Source of the DNA: Schauerella fraxinea
GTDB lineage: Bacteria > Pseudomonadota > Gammaproteobacteria > Burkholderiales > Burkholderiaceae_B
NCBI GenBank assembly: GCA_030849965.1
Contig: JAVDKL010000003.1
Span: 372,001-436,000 of the forward strand
DNA: 64,000 nt
Direction: 5' to 3'
How positions within the stretch are numbered: position 1 is the first letter of the stretch; each line of letters starts with the position of its first letter. Positions 19,945-28,636 of the stretch are shown one piece after another. The notes under the pieces are model-generated. The model saw only the letters and a program-made list of their open reading frames with translations. It was not told the origin of the DNA and searched no databases. The position numbers were made by a program, and so were the translations under genes.

Positions 19945-22191
19945 CTAGTCGTCTCTTTCAAAGAGGTCATCGATAGCGTCAATGAACGGAGGCGTAAAGA
20001 GTATTCTTTTTCCAGGATATTCGGGTTCCGGTCGAAAATATTCATCCATGCGAGTTGAAACATCGAACGCTTCCACGATCGCTTCAACAGCTGCATCAGA
20101 ACCTGAAAGTCCGAGCTTTTCCATCTTCGATTCAACCATCCGTGACAAATTTCTTTCCGCCTCATAAGTTTGGTCCGGATCGACTGAGTCAAAAACCTCA
20201 TCGTCAGGAAACTCGTCATGGACAACATCGATGAAATAATTTGATGCTGCTTCCTCAACATACGTACGAACGCGAGCAGCGTGGTCTTGTGGAAGTATTC
20301 GCAAGAGTGCGGCAATTTGCAAAAGTTCAGACGACGCCGGATTCAATTCGCACGCGTTGACGATGAAATCGACTACCTCTTGCGAGGTCGACATTGAGTT
20401 ACGTAGGCGCCAGCCCATAACGTTCGCGATATCGCCAGAATAGCCACTGCACGCCGTCCGGGCCACGAAGTCTGAGGCGGCGGTCAATCGCTGCGCATAA
20501 ATCGAGAGGCTGTTGATATCGGACGAGTAATTTACCAAAGCCGAAGCAATATATTCAGCTGTGAAGGCTTGATAATTATGAGCCTTCGCGTTGTCAAGCA
20601 CCGCATCTAAAATTACAGTTCGTGATTCCCATGAGATGAGTTGATTATTATAGAGATTAAATAATGTATTAAGCGAAGACGTCGACCGAAGGCTGCAGAA
20701 GCCGGCTCTTAGCGACGGTATGTCTGAGGCATAGCGATAAAGCACGAAGTCGCCGATTGAAGGGCTAAATAGATTAATTAGTGGCTCTAGATCTGAGATA
20801 ATTGTGCGCGAAAGCATGGATCCGACTAAATGTCGCAGAGACTGCATATAGTCTCTGCGGCCGTGCATCGCATTTGCATCTTGATGAGAAACTAATCTTG
20901 AAAATGATTCGGCCAGTTCTCCTTGGCTCACTGGGCGCGCATTGAGAGTCACCAAGAAGATCAGCGCCCGACCGAAATCATCGTGCTGTGCATCAAACGG
21001 GTTTTGCCAAACTTCGGCCGGATTATTCAGCAGGCGCTCTATGTACGGCCAGTATTGGTCTGGAGTGCATTGCACTAGGCGGTTGCTATCGGTGATGTAT
21101 CGAATTAATCTCGGATTAAAGTTTAGATGCGATATGATTTTGCGATAACGTTTATTTATATATAATTGATCGATGTATTCTTGCTCCAGAGAGGAATGCC
21201 AAATGTGGTTGTAGAGAATTTGCGCTTTGTCTATTTCAGAAAGAGAGTCAAATGAAATCTCGAACTCGTTTCGTTCTAAATTATTGTTGTGAAAAACGTC
21301 TATTAAAATCTTTCCTTGATTGAGTATTGTGGTGCGGGAGGTAAGAATAAATCGTTTTTTCTTGTCTCGAGTGATTCTTTTGATGAATTGTGAAATATGA
21401 GTTCCCTCATGGCCAGAGAGTGCTTCAAGATAATTTCTTCCTAAGAAATCGTCGAAATAGAATAATTGAAGTTCGTCTGTTTGATACGCTGCTTCTGCTT
21501 CGCGAATCTCTTCGGCTATTTGAACAAAAGTAAATCCTTTAGTCACATAGTGCAATGTTAACTGGTCAGCTAGGGTTGTTTTACCTATTCCGGCAGGCCC
21601 AGTTATTATGACTGTTCCCAGGTTCTCAAGCTTATCGAGTGCTTCGCTGTGATTGCTCGTCGGGACATATAGGTAGGAATTTTCATGTATCTCCTTTAAC
21701 TTTGAAGCGCTACGGTCATAGATCGGCTTATTTAGAAGATGAGCTAGCACATTCGAGCTTGTTATCCAAAGTTTGTAATGTCGAACTTCTGTTTCGCTAT
21801 TTTCAGATAGTAGGTCATTCAAGTCCTCTCGACCTATCACGTCGGAAGGAGAAAGAATGAATGGACTTAAAGCTAAACGTATCCTATCTTTTTCTCTGCG
21901 AGAGAGTGGATGAGAAAGCGCAATAATATATCTTGAAGGAAGAAGCCTTTTTATCTTTGGAAGTTCATGCGTCTCTAGGTATCTAATAAGCTTATCTAGG
22001 GATGAGCTAGGCCAATGTTTACATTGAACAACAACTTCACTTCCGTCTTTCTTGAAATAACGTCCGTCAACGCCCGCGTCACGGCCTGGCTTAAATCGTT
22101 CGAATTTAGTTTTATTTCGTTTACTGACTAAATCAATAGCTAATGCTTCGAATTCTTTGTCGTTTAAGGATTGGAAATCGTAATCTGTCAT
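19945..22191 (-). CDS. Mrr-like restriction endonuclease domain fused to STAND (nSTAND3-type) NTPase
   Basis: 748 residues. Residues 1-110: Mrr-like nuclease with GRDAGVDGRY (D42) and VVVQCKHW (Q56-x-K58). Residues 185-400: NTPase with P-loop GPAGIGKTT (198-206), Walker B LFYFDDF (D247/D248) and FILTSRTT (sensor-like Arg286). Residues 400-748: helical, acidic C-terminal sensor-like region with no repeats I can name. This nuclease-STAND-sensor order is the plan of anti-phage STAND proteins (Avs and relatives), though it is shorter than classic Avs. The gene is distinctly AT-rich with rare-codon use unlike its neighbours, indicating transfer. Candidate abortive-infection protein; not proven. 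Confidence 0.82.
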   Translation of the reverse strand: MTDYDFQSLNDKEFEALAIDLVSKRNKTKFERFKPGRDAGVDGRYFKKDGSEVVVQCKHWPSSSLDKLIRYLETHELPKIKRLLPSRYIIALSHPLSRREKDRIRLALSPFILSPSDVIGREDLNDLLSENSETEVRHYKLWITSSNVLAHLLNKPIYDRSASKLKEIHENSYLYVPTSNHSEALDKLENLGTVIITGPAGIGKTTLADQLTLHYVTKGFTFVQIAEEIREAEAAYQTDELQLFYFDDFLGRNYLEALSGHEGTHISQFIKRITRDKKKRFILTSRTTILNQGKILIDVFHNNNLERNEFEISFDSLSEIDKAQILYNHIWHSSLEQEYIDQLYINKRYRKIISHLNFNPRLIRYITDSNRLVQCTPDQYWPYIERLLNNPAEVWQNPFDAQHDDFGRALIFLVTLNARPVSQGELAESFSRLVSHQDANAMHGRRDYMQSLRHLVGSMLSRTIISDLEPLINLFSPSIGDFVLYRYASDIPSLRAGFCSLRSTSSLNTLFNLYNNQLISWESRTVILDAVLDNAKAHNYQAFTAEYIASALVNYSSDINSLSIYAQRLTAASDFVARTACSGYSGDIANVMGWRLRNSMSTSQEVVDFIVNACELNPASSELLQIAALLRILPQDHAARVRTYVEEAASNYFIDVVHDEFPDDEVFDSVDPDQTYEAERNLSRMVESKMEKLGLSGSDAAVEAIVEAFDVSTRMDEYFRPEPEYPGKRILFTPPFIDAIDDLFERDD

Positions 22192-22393
22192 AAGTATTCG
22201 CTTCGTAATTGAAGAAAAAACTAAGTCGTTGGAATTGGCGATATTTACTTGTATGGTAAATTATAGATATAGTTAATTGAAAAATTACTTCAATTAATGA
22301 ATAGCTAATAAATAATTTACTTTCGCTTGTCGTTTTCAGCCTTTGTTGTCTGGTCTGCTGACGATGTTGGTCACGGTAGGAAACTATAAATTC

Positions 22394-23326
22394 TTAGTGA
22401 ATTCGAGTCATGTCTGCCGCGATCGTCTCAGCAAACCCCCGGGCCGCCGCAGGCAGCCCCGCAAAATCCACCGCATAAAGATTCAATTCCCGCTCGGCCC
22501 AACTATCGTTAAGCGCCACCGCCCGCAATCGTTTCGCCTTATCCAGCGCCCGAAACGCGCCCTCCGGCATGACCCCAACCCCCAGCCCGCATTCGATCAT
22601 CCTGCACATCGCACTCAAGCTGTCCACTTCAATACGCTGCTGCAACGCCCGATGCACCGACTGCGCCTCACGATCCAGTGTCTCGCGCACGATGCTGCTG
22701 TCCCGCAATCCGATCTGCGGATAATCCAGCGCGTCTTCATAAAGCATGCGTCGGCGTTTCGATAACGCATGTCCGGCTGGAATCACCAACACCATGTGTT
22801 CGCGCTGATAGGGCAGCACGGCCAAGCCGGCAGCCTCTTCACTCGGGCTGCAGATTCCCAGATCCACAACGCCGTCCCGTACCGCGCGCGCAACGGCACG
22901 GCTGGTGTTTTGACGCAGGTCGATCCGAATTTCCGGGTGTTGGCTGACGAAGCCTGCGATGTCTTCAGGTAAGAACTGTTCCACGGCCGATGCATTGGCA
23001 CTGAGCCTCACCACGCCACGTACCCCGCGCGCGTATTCGCCCAAGTCGGCTCTAAGGTGTTCGACCTGCATGAGGATGGCTTGGGCGTGGCGCAGCAGCA
23101 GTTCGCCGGCGGGGGTGGGGCGTACGCCACGCGCGTGGCGATGCAAGAGCGGCGTACGGGCGAGCAGTTCCAATTCGGCAATGCGCTTACTGATGGCCGA
23201 GGCCACGATCTGGCCGCGCTCGGCAGCCTGTGCAATGCTCCCCGTTTCGCAGGTGAGCATGAAGAGATCGAGGGTGGAGACGTCGATCTGGCGCAGGAAA
23301 CTGCGGGATGAGGCGAAGGGTGACAT
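22394..23326 (-). CDS. LysR-family transcriptional regulator
   Basis: 310 residues: N-terminal helix-turn-helix (TGSIAQAAERGQIVASAISKRI region split over about 20-45) and a LysR substrate-binding domain from about 95. Start at ATG 23326 is backed by GGAG 6 nt upstream. The HTH is slightly atypical (Ala-Ala-Glu-Arg-Gly instead of the usual AAxxLxxSQP pattern). Divergent from the pyrE-like operon with a 178-bp gap, so likely its regulator. Confidence 0.88.
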   Translation of the reverse strand: MSPFASSRSFLRQIDVSTLDLFMLTCETGSIAQAAERGQIVASAISKRIAELELLARTPLLHRHARGVRPTPAGELLLRHAQAILMQVEHLRADLGEYARGVRGVVRLSANASAVEQFLPEDIAGFVSQHPEIRIDLRQNTSRAVARAVRDGVVDLGICSPSEEAAGLAVLPYQREHMVLVIPAGHALSKRRRMLYEDALDYPQIGLRDSSIVRETLDREAQSVHRALQQRIEVDSLSAMCRMIECGLGVGVMPEGAFRALDKAKRLRAVALNDSWAERELNLYAVDFAGLPAAARGFAETIAADMTRIH

Positions 23327-23504
23327 CGTGACTCCGGGCTGCACAAAGATGGTGCGGCCATGCACGATCGTAGCGCATTCGATTCGCCGGTTTGGTGCCG
23401 AGCCATCTCATTTGGGAACGGGTCGAGGAATTATCGGAACTTCTCGCATGTGGCTCCGATTCTTAGGATGCTTGCTCTCCATATCCCTTCAGGACGCACC
23501 ACTC

Positions 23505-24176
23505 ATGATTCTTTCCGCTGACGACGCGCCGCGCGTAGCTCAGATCCTCGTTGGTCTTGACGCAGTTCGCATCGCTTCCGGGCAGCCGTTTTTCTATACG
23601 TCGGGCTGGGCGAGTCCGGTGTATGTGGATGCGCAGGTGCTGATGTCGGATGTGGCGATGCGCACCGAGATGATGGATATCGCTGCACGGGTGATCAAGC
23701 CTGTGGTTGAAGCGCAGGGCATCAACGCGATCGTGGGTACGGAGAGTTCGGGCATTGCGTTCGCCGCCTGGCTGGCGGAGCGGCTGTCGTTGCCGATGCT
23801 GTATCTGCGCAAGCGGCCGGTGGGTTGGGGAATGACGGCGCAGCTCGAAGGCACGATGCCGCAGGATGCGCGCATGTTGCTGGTGGACGATGTGACGACC
23901 GACGGCCGCTCGAAGGCTGGTGCGGTGGCGGCATTGCGCCAGGCAGGGCCGGTGGTGGCGGACGTGTTTGTGCTGCTCGATTACGCGCTGTATGCGCCCG
24001 AGGGGCGCACGTCTGACGATGCGTCGCTCAATCTCCACGCTTTGGCCCGCTGGCAGCATTTGCACGATGCGTTGATCAAGAGTGGGCGGCTGGATGCAGC
24101 GCAGGCGCGGATGTTGTCGACGTTTGCGCAAGACCCGGTGGGTTGGTCGATCCATCACGGAGGGACGGGAGCATGA
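23505..24176 (+). CDS. pyrE: Orotate phosphoribosyltransferase
   Basis: Transfers phosphoribosyl from PRPP to orotate. 223 residues from ATG 23505. PRPP-binding signature MLLVDDVTTDGRSKAGA (about 123-139) and FFYTSGWASPVYVD near the N-terminus, the orotate-site region of PyrE, are present. The ATG of the next gene overlaps its stop (ATGA). Its place in an operon with a carbamoyl-type amidohydrolase and a Bug receptor, under a LysR regulator, is unusual for a biosynthetic gene; it may serve salvage of imported orotate or be the only PyrE. Confidence 0.85.
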   Translation: MILSADDAPRVAQILVGLDAVRIASGQPFFYTSGWASPVYVDAQVLMSDVAMRTEMMDIAARVIKPVVEAQGINAIVGTESSGIAFAAWLAERLSLPMLYLRKRPVGWGMTAQLEGTMPQDARMLLVDDVTTDGRSKAGAVAALRQAGPVVADVFVLLDYALYAPEGRTSDDASLNLHALARWQHLHDALIKSGRLDAAQARMLSTFAQDPVGWSIHHGGTGA

Positions 24177-25564
24177 CGGCGATTGAGGTGTGTGTCGATC
24201 CCCGCACGTTGGCGCTGGAGATCCTGGCTGACGTGCGCCAAGCCACCGAAGACGGACCGGGCGTCACGCGCGAGAGCTTCGGCGCGGGCGAGAACACGGC
24301 GTTGCGTCTGCTGGAAGCGCACGCCGAAGCGATGGGCTTGGTGTGTGAGTACGACCGGGCGCGCAATCTGTGGATGCGCTTGCCTGAAGATACGCGCACC
24401 GATCCGTTCGTTGTGATCGGGTCGCATGCGGATTCGGTGCCGCAAGGCGGCAATTTCGATGGCTTGGCGGGCATTGTGGCGGGCATGCTGGTGCTGGCTG
24501 GACTGCGCAACCGCTACGCGTCGGCGCCGCCGGTGCGGGTGCTGGCGCTGCGTGGCGAAGAAAGCGCGTGGTACGGCAAGGCGTATATGGGATCGCTGTC
24601 GTTGCTGGGCCGGTTGCCCGCGCAGGCGCTGGCGCTCAAGCATCGCAGCGGCTCGGGCACGTTGGGCGAGGCCATGGCGCGCTGTGGCGTAGACGTCGAG
24701 GCGGTGCGCAGTGGCGAGCCGTTGCTCGACGTGGCGCAAGTGCGTGCGTATCTCGAACTGCATATCGAACAAGGGCCGGTGATGGTGGCGCGCGGTTGGC
24801 CAGCGGCCGCCGTAACGGGTATCCGCGGCAATATCCGGCACAACGTGGTGCGTTGTATCGGTGAGGCGGGCCATTCGGGCGCAGTGCCGCGCTGGTTGCG
24901 CAAAGATGCGTTGCTGGCGGTAGCCGAGTTGCTGTCGCGGATGGATGAACATTGGCGCGTGCTGCTGCAGATGGGGATGGATCTGGTGATGACGAGCGGC
25001 ATCTGCTCGACGTTGCCGCAGTCGCATGCCGTGTCGGTTATTCCAGGTGAGGTGCGCTTGAGCTTCGAAGCACGCAGCCAGGACGCGCAAACGATGGAGC
25101 GTTTTTATGCGCTGATGCGCGACGAATGCGCAGCCATCGAGAAGTCCCGGGGCGTTCGATTCGAGTTCGACGACAAGCTGGTGACGGCGCCCGCCACGAT
25201 GGATGCGGGCTGGGTCGAGCGTCTGAAAGTGGCGGCCGCCCGCACTGGTGCTGACACTGCCACTGGCACTGGCCCTGGCAATGGCGCTGGCGCTGGCACT
25301 GGCGCTGGCGCTGGCACTGGAACCGGCCCTGGCACTGACACGGTCACCGCCACTGGCACCGTGCTCGAAGAGATTCCAAGCGGGGCCGGTCACGATGCGG
25401 CTGTCTTCGCCAACGCGGGGGTGCCGTCGGCCATGGTGTTCGTTCGCAACGAAAACGGCTCCCACAATCCCCATGAAGATATGGACATCGATGACTTTCT
25501 GGTCGGTGTCGATTTGTTTGAAGGCGCATTGCTTGACATAATCGCGCCTCCTCGCGTGGGCTGA
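24173..25564 (+). CDS. M20-family Zn amidohydrolase (N-carbamoyl-L-amino acid/allantoate amidohydrolase type)
   Basis: 463 residues from ATG 24173 (GGAGGG upstream, 4-nt overlap with pyrE). Metal-binding and catalytic residues: GSHADSVPQGGNFDG (H85, D96), LALRGEESAW (E129/E130), the dimer domain with LELHIEQGP and RHNVVRCIGEAGHSG, and C-terminal SGAGHDAA plus GSHNPHED. Between the dimer/lid region and the last metal His, residues 358-397 are a Gly-Thr/Ala dipeptide tract absent from normal family members. Hydrolyses N-carbamoyl amino acids or allantoate by family knowledge; N-carbamoyl-aspartate would fit the pyrE neighbour. Confidence 0.88.
   Translation: MTAIEVCVDPRTLALEILADVRQATEDGPGVTRESFGAGENTALRLLEAHAEAMGLVCEYDRARNLWMRLPEDTRTDPFVVIGSHADSVPQGGNFDGLAGIVAGMLVLAGLRNRYASAPPVRVLALRGEESAWYGKAYMGSLSLLGRLPAQALALKHRSGSGTLGEAMARCGVDVEAVRSGEPLLDVAQVRAYLELHIEQGPVMVARGWPAAAVTGIRGNIRHNVVRCIGEAGHSGAVPRWLRKDALLAVAELLSRMDEHWRVLLQMGMDLVMTSGICSTLPQSHAVSVIPGEVRLSFEARSQDAQTMERFYALMRDECAAIEKSRGVRFEFDDKLVTAPATMDAGWVERLKVAAARTGADTATGTGPGNGAGAGTGAGAGTGTGPGTDTVTATGTVLEEIPSGAGHDAAVFANAGVPSAMVFVRNENGSHNPHEDMDIDDFLVGVDLFEGALLDIIAPPRVG
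25244..25363 (+). repeat. In-gene GGCxCT-type tandem repeat encoding a Gly-Thr/Gly-Ala tract
   Basis: Degenerate hexamer repeat (GGCACT, GGCGCT, GGCCCT) within the M20 hydrolase. Encodes about 40 residues alternating Gly with Thr, Ala or Pro. Unit length divisible by three, so gain or loss of units would change length but not frame. Confidence 0.9.
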
Positions 25565-25637
25565 TGTGCCTGCATCGGCCTCACGCGTTTTACTCACCTG
25601 CTATTTGCCTTTACCAAAAAACCAAGGGGATCCCACT

Positions 25638-26624
25638 GTGTTTTGTCTCACCAAGATGAGCAAGCCGCTCGTCGGCGCGCTTGCTGCCGCAGCGTTTTCG
25701 ATGTCCGGCACCGCCTATGCCGCCGAAGATTTTCCGAATAAGCCCGTCACCATCGTCGTGCCGTACGCCGGCGGCGGCAGCAACGATTTGATCGCACGCG
25801 TGGTTGGCGCGGGCATGAGCCCGTTCCTGGGCCAGACTGTAGTCGTGACGAATGCGCCCGGCGCCAGCGGCACGATTGGCGCGTCGCGCGTGGTCAATGC
25901 CCAACCCGACGGCTATACGATTCTGTTGGGCTCGCCCAGCGAAATCTCGATCGCGCAGCAGATCAACCCGGCCGTGAAGTACGACGGCGAGCGCGATCTG
26001 GCGCCGGTGGGCCAGGTGGGTTCGCAACCGCTGGCCCTGGTGGCTGCGCCCAATCAGACGATCACGGATGTGCCGTCGTTTCTGGCCAGCATCAAGACCA
26101 AGGAATTCCGCTACGGCACGTCCGGCATCGGAACGCCTCTGCACTTGGCCGGTGAGCTGATTGCCAAGGAAAGCGGCGGCCAGATGTTCCATGTGCCCTA
26201 TAAGGGCGGCGCACCGGTGCTGGCCGACATCATGGGCGGTCAGATCGAAGGCGGCGTGCTGGTGTTCTCGACCGCGTTGCCGCACATTCGTTCGGGCGCG
26301 TTGAAGGGCATTGGCGTGACGTCGGCCACGCGCACGGAAGCCGAACCTAATATGCCGGCACTGGCCGAATCGCCGGCATTGAAGGGTGTAGAGATTGTGA
26401 TGTGGTTTGGGTTGTGGGCGCCGGCCAAGACGGACCCGGCCATCGTGGCCAAGCTGGGCGCGGCGCTGGAGAAAGCGCTGGCTGATCCGGCTACGAACGG
26501 CAAGCTGAAGGAAGCCGGTTTGACGGTGCAGTACGCCGATGCGAAAACGTTCAAAGACTACATCGCTACCGAGACGGTCAAGTTCGGCAAGATCGCCAAA
26601 GACGCGAACGTGCAGTTGAACTAA
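25638..26624 (+). CDS. Bug/TctC-family substrate-binding protein
   Basis: 328 residues from GTG 25638, chosen because AAGGGGA sits 7 nt upstream; the in-frame ATG at 25656 has no such site. A signal peptide ends at TAYA-AEDFP; the mature part begins FPNKPVTIVVPYAGGGSNDLIARV, the Bug hallmark, with MFHVPYKGGAPVLADIMGGQIEGG later. Third gene of the pyrE/M20 operon, 73 bp after the hydrolase, and followed by a terminator. Presumed to bind the operon's substrate in the periplasm. Confidence 0.92.
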   Translation: MFCLTKMSKPLVGALAAAAFSMSGTAYAAEDFPNKPVTIVVPYAGGGSNDLIARVVGAGMSPFLGQTVVVTNAPGASGTIGASRVVNAQPDGYTILLGSPSEISIAQQINPAVKYDGERDLAPVGQVGSQPLALVAAPNQTITDVPSFLASIKTKEFRYGTSGIGTPLHLAGELIAKESGGQMFHVPYKGGAPVLADIMGGQIEGGVLVFSTALPHIRSGALKGIGVTSATRTEAEPNMPALAESPALKGVEIVMWFGLWAPAKTDPAIVAKLGAALEKALADPATNGKLKEAGLTVQYADAKTFKDYIATETVKFGKIAKDANVQLN

Positions 26625-26714
26625 AGCCAGAGCGACGGAGCGCCGGCGGCTTTTGCTGGGGCGCTGCCGGCGTCGGCTTGAAAGCGTCGACTTGACGATA
26701 TGACTTGAAGGCCT

Positions 26715-26750
26715 CGGGCCATCCGCGCATGCGGGTGGCCCGATTCTTTT
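26715..26750 (+). terminator. Intrinsic terminator after the pyrE-M20-Bug operon
   Basis: Stem CGGGCCATCCGC / GCGGGTGGCCCG (one T-G pair), GCAT loop, then ATTCTTTT. Confidence 0.85.
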
Positions 26751-26768
26751 GAGGGCGCGTTTGCAGTA

Positions 26769-27788
26769 TTACCGCGCCTCGATCCTGATCCACCACGGCA
26801 ACGTTCGACGCACGCGGATCGGCATCACCGATTCGAGCATGGCCAGCGTGCGGTCGGGCTCGGTCATCGGATAACTGCCAAACACCGCCAGGTTCGCCAC
26901 GTCGGGCGACAAGCTGATGTAGCCCATGCGATACCGTTCCAGCTCGTGCATCACGGTGTGCAAGGGCACGTGCTGGGCGATGTAGAGACCGCGCGTCGAC
27001 GATTCGTGAGCGGGATCAGTTGGTTTGAGATCGGTCAGGGCGCGTGTCGACATCCTGACTTCCTGACCCGCCCGGATGATCTCGGTTGCGCCTTCGGCGG
27101 CGCGGGCTTCCACGGCGCCGTCGTACACCGCGAGACGCGTGTTGGCGTCGTCGAGTCGAACGGTAAATCGGGTGCCCAAGGCTCTTAATCGACCATGGGG
27201 CGTGTCGACCACGAAAGGGCGACTCGAGTCGGCGGCGGTGGCGATGAGCATCTCGCCCGCGCGTAACTGCAGGCGGCGCAACCCGGTGCTGAAGTCCTCA
27301 TCGAACGCGCTTGCAGTGCCGAGCCACACGGTGGTGCCGTCGGATAGTGTTATCTGGCGCACCTCGCCCACAGCGGTGCGGTGGTCTGCGGTTCTGGCGG
27401 CAAGCCAGATCGGTGCCGACGTGTGCCGCCAAGCCAACACACCCAGCGATCCAGTGCCGGCGATCGTCAACAGACCCAAAACCATTCGGCGCCGCCTGGC
27501 GTTTACTGTGGCCAGACGATAGGCACCCATCGTGTCGCGGGGGTTTGGCGTGGTTTGTATGGGCTGAAACCGACGGCCGATATTCTCGACTTGCGCCCAA
27601 GCTGAGCGGTGCGCGTCGCTTGCGTTGCACCAGGCTTGCCACGCGGCGCGGTCGGCGGCCGAGGCTTCGCCCGATCGCAAGAGGGCGAACCACTCAGCCG
27701 CCTGTTCGAGCGCCTCGTCACCCGTGTGGTTCGACGGGTGCTCGGACGTCGGGGAGAAGTTGGTCGCGCTCAATGGGCTTTCAAACAA
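26769..27788 (-). CDS. fecR: FecR-family sigma regulator (transmembrane sensor)
   Basis: 339 residues. N-terminal DUF4880-like segment with AAEWFALLRSG and AWQAWCNASDAHRSAWAQVE (cytoplasmic, contacts FecI), one membrane helix around residues 100-120 (LGLLTIAGTGSLGVLAW), then the periplasmic FecR domain (VGEVRQITLSDGTTVWLG) and C-terminal STN-contacting part. The TTG start at 27788 overlaps the end of the sigma gene by 19 nt, giving translational coupling; the next possible starts would cut the DUF4880 segment. Relays iron-siderophore occupancy of the receptor to FecI. Confidence 0.88.
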   Translation of the reverse strand: MFESPLSATNFSPTSEHPSNHTGDEALEQAAEWFALLRSGEASAADRAAWQAWCNASDAHRSAWAQVENIGRRFQPIQTTPNPRDTMGAYRLATVNARRRRMVLGLLTIAGTGSLGVLAWRHTSAPIWLAARTADHRTAVGEVRQITLSDGTTVWLGTASAFDEDFSTGLRRLQLRAGEMLIATAADSSRPFVVDTPHGRLRALGTRFTVRLDDANTRLAVYDGAVEARAAEGATEIIRAGQEVRMSTRALTDLKPTDPAHESSTRGLYIAQHVPLHTVMHELERYRMGYISLSPDVANLAVFGSYPMTEPDRTLAMLESVMPIRVRRTLPWWIRIEAR

Positions 27789-28276
27789 TGCAACATGACT
27801 TGCGCCACGTACTTGCGCACCATGCGGGTCGATACCCCGAGTTCTTCAGCGACTTCCTTGTCGGTCATATCGCAGCCTACCGCCATCACAAAGGCATGCG
27901 CGGCTTTCACGGGCACCTTGCACAACATGCGGTCGATCTCTTGCAGGGCTTCGAGCACCATGACTTGGTGCTCGGCTGACGGCACGTGCGCCTCCGGCAT
28001 GGCGGCCAGGGTATCGAGCCAGGCTTGCTCGATCTGGCGCCGGCGCCACAAATCCACGCACAGGCCGCCTGCCATCGTGCGCAGATACACGCGCGCCTCA
28101 GGCGCGCTGCCGAAGGATCGCGGCACCGTCAATAAGCGAAGAAAGGCGTCGTGGGCGAGGTCGGCGGCATCGGCCGCATTGCCCAATCGACGGCGCAACC
28201 AGCTCTGGAGCCACGCATGGTGGTCGCTGTAGAGCGTTTCGACATTAGGCGGCACGGCGATAGTCAAAGTATTCAC
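27770..28276 (-). CDS. fecI: ECF sigma factor, FecI type
   Basis: 168 residues. Region 2 with DLAHDAFLRLL (-10 recognition) and region 4 with DKEVAEELGVSTRMVRKYVAQV (-35 recognition HTH). GTG start at 28276. Directs transcription of iron-uptake genes; paired with FecR downstream and the STN-bearing receptor divergent. A Fur box lies about 60 bp upstream. Confidence 0.92.
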   Translation of the reverse strand: MNTLTIAVPPNVETLYSDHHAWLQSWLRRRLGNAADAADLAHDAFLRLLTVPRSFGSAPEARVYLRTMAGGLCVDLWRRRQIEQAWLDTLAAMPEAHVPSAEHQVMVLEALQEIDRMLCKVPVKAAHAFVMAVGCDMTDKEVAEELGVSTRMVRKYVAQVMLHCLKAH

Positions 28277-28636
28277 AGCCTGTGACCGACCTGCCAGCAG
28301 TCACCGCGGCGCGGGCTGACGAGGTAAAGTTGAATTGCGAACGATTATCACTCACTGAGGGGAGGAAGGCAATCGTCCTGAGGACGGGGCGATGTGCAGA
28401 CGGCCGTCAACACAAAGGCGCCCGAAGCAGCGCAACCCGAAGCGGTAAACCTACGCATGCTGATATCAGCGGCTGAAAAATCGGAGACATGGGCGCGCCA
28501 TCGGCCAACACACCATGCGAAATAAAGGTTCCGCTTTTGACGGGGCTGTTCGATTAACAAGTAGGAGAGATCTCGCCGCGCCGCTTGCTACCGTCCATCG
28601 TCGCGAACCATCTCAGTGTCCCTTTCTCTTGCTTGA
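28277..28636. other. Control region between fecI and the TonB receptor (no gene)
   Basis: 360 bp between divergent genes. It contains a Fur-box-like element at 28333-28350; no coding frame is convincing. A FecI-type promoter for the receptor is expected here, but I cannot define its boxes. Confidence 0.6.
28333..28350 (-). promoter_or_regulatory. Fur box upstream of fecI
   Basis: Minus-strand TGATAATCGTTCGCAATT resembles the Fur consensus GATAATGATAATCATTATC, with an intact left half. Position 57-75 bp before the fecI start fits iron-dependent repression of fecIR. Confidence 0.7.

Noticed and set aside
24155-25597. 480-codon frame antisense to the M20 hydrolase
   Set aside because: Shadow frame; the sense strand has all metal-binding motifs.
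28333-28350. Second Fur box nearer the TonB receptor
   Set aside because: I looked through 28400-28636 and found no further AT-rich dyad of comparable match.
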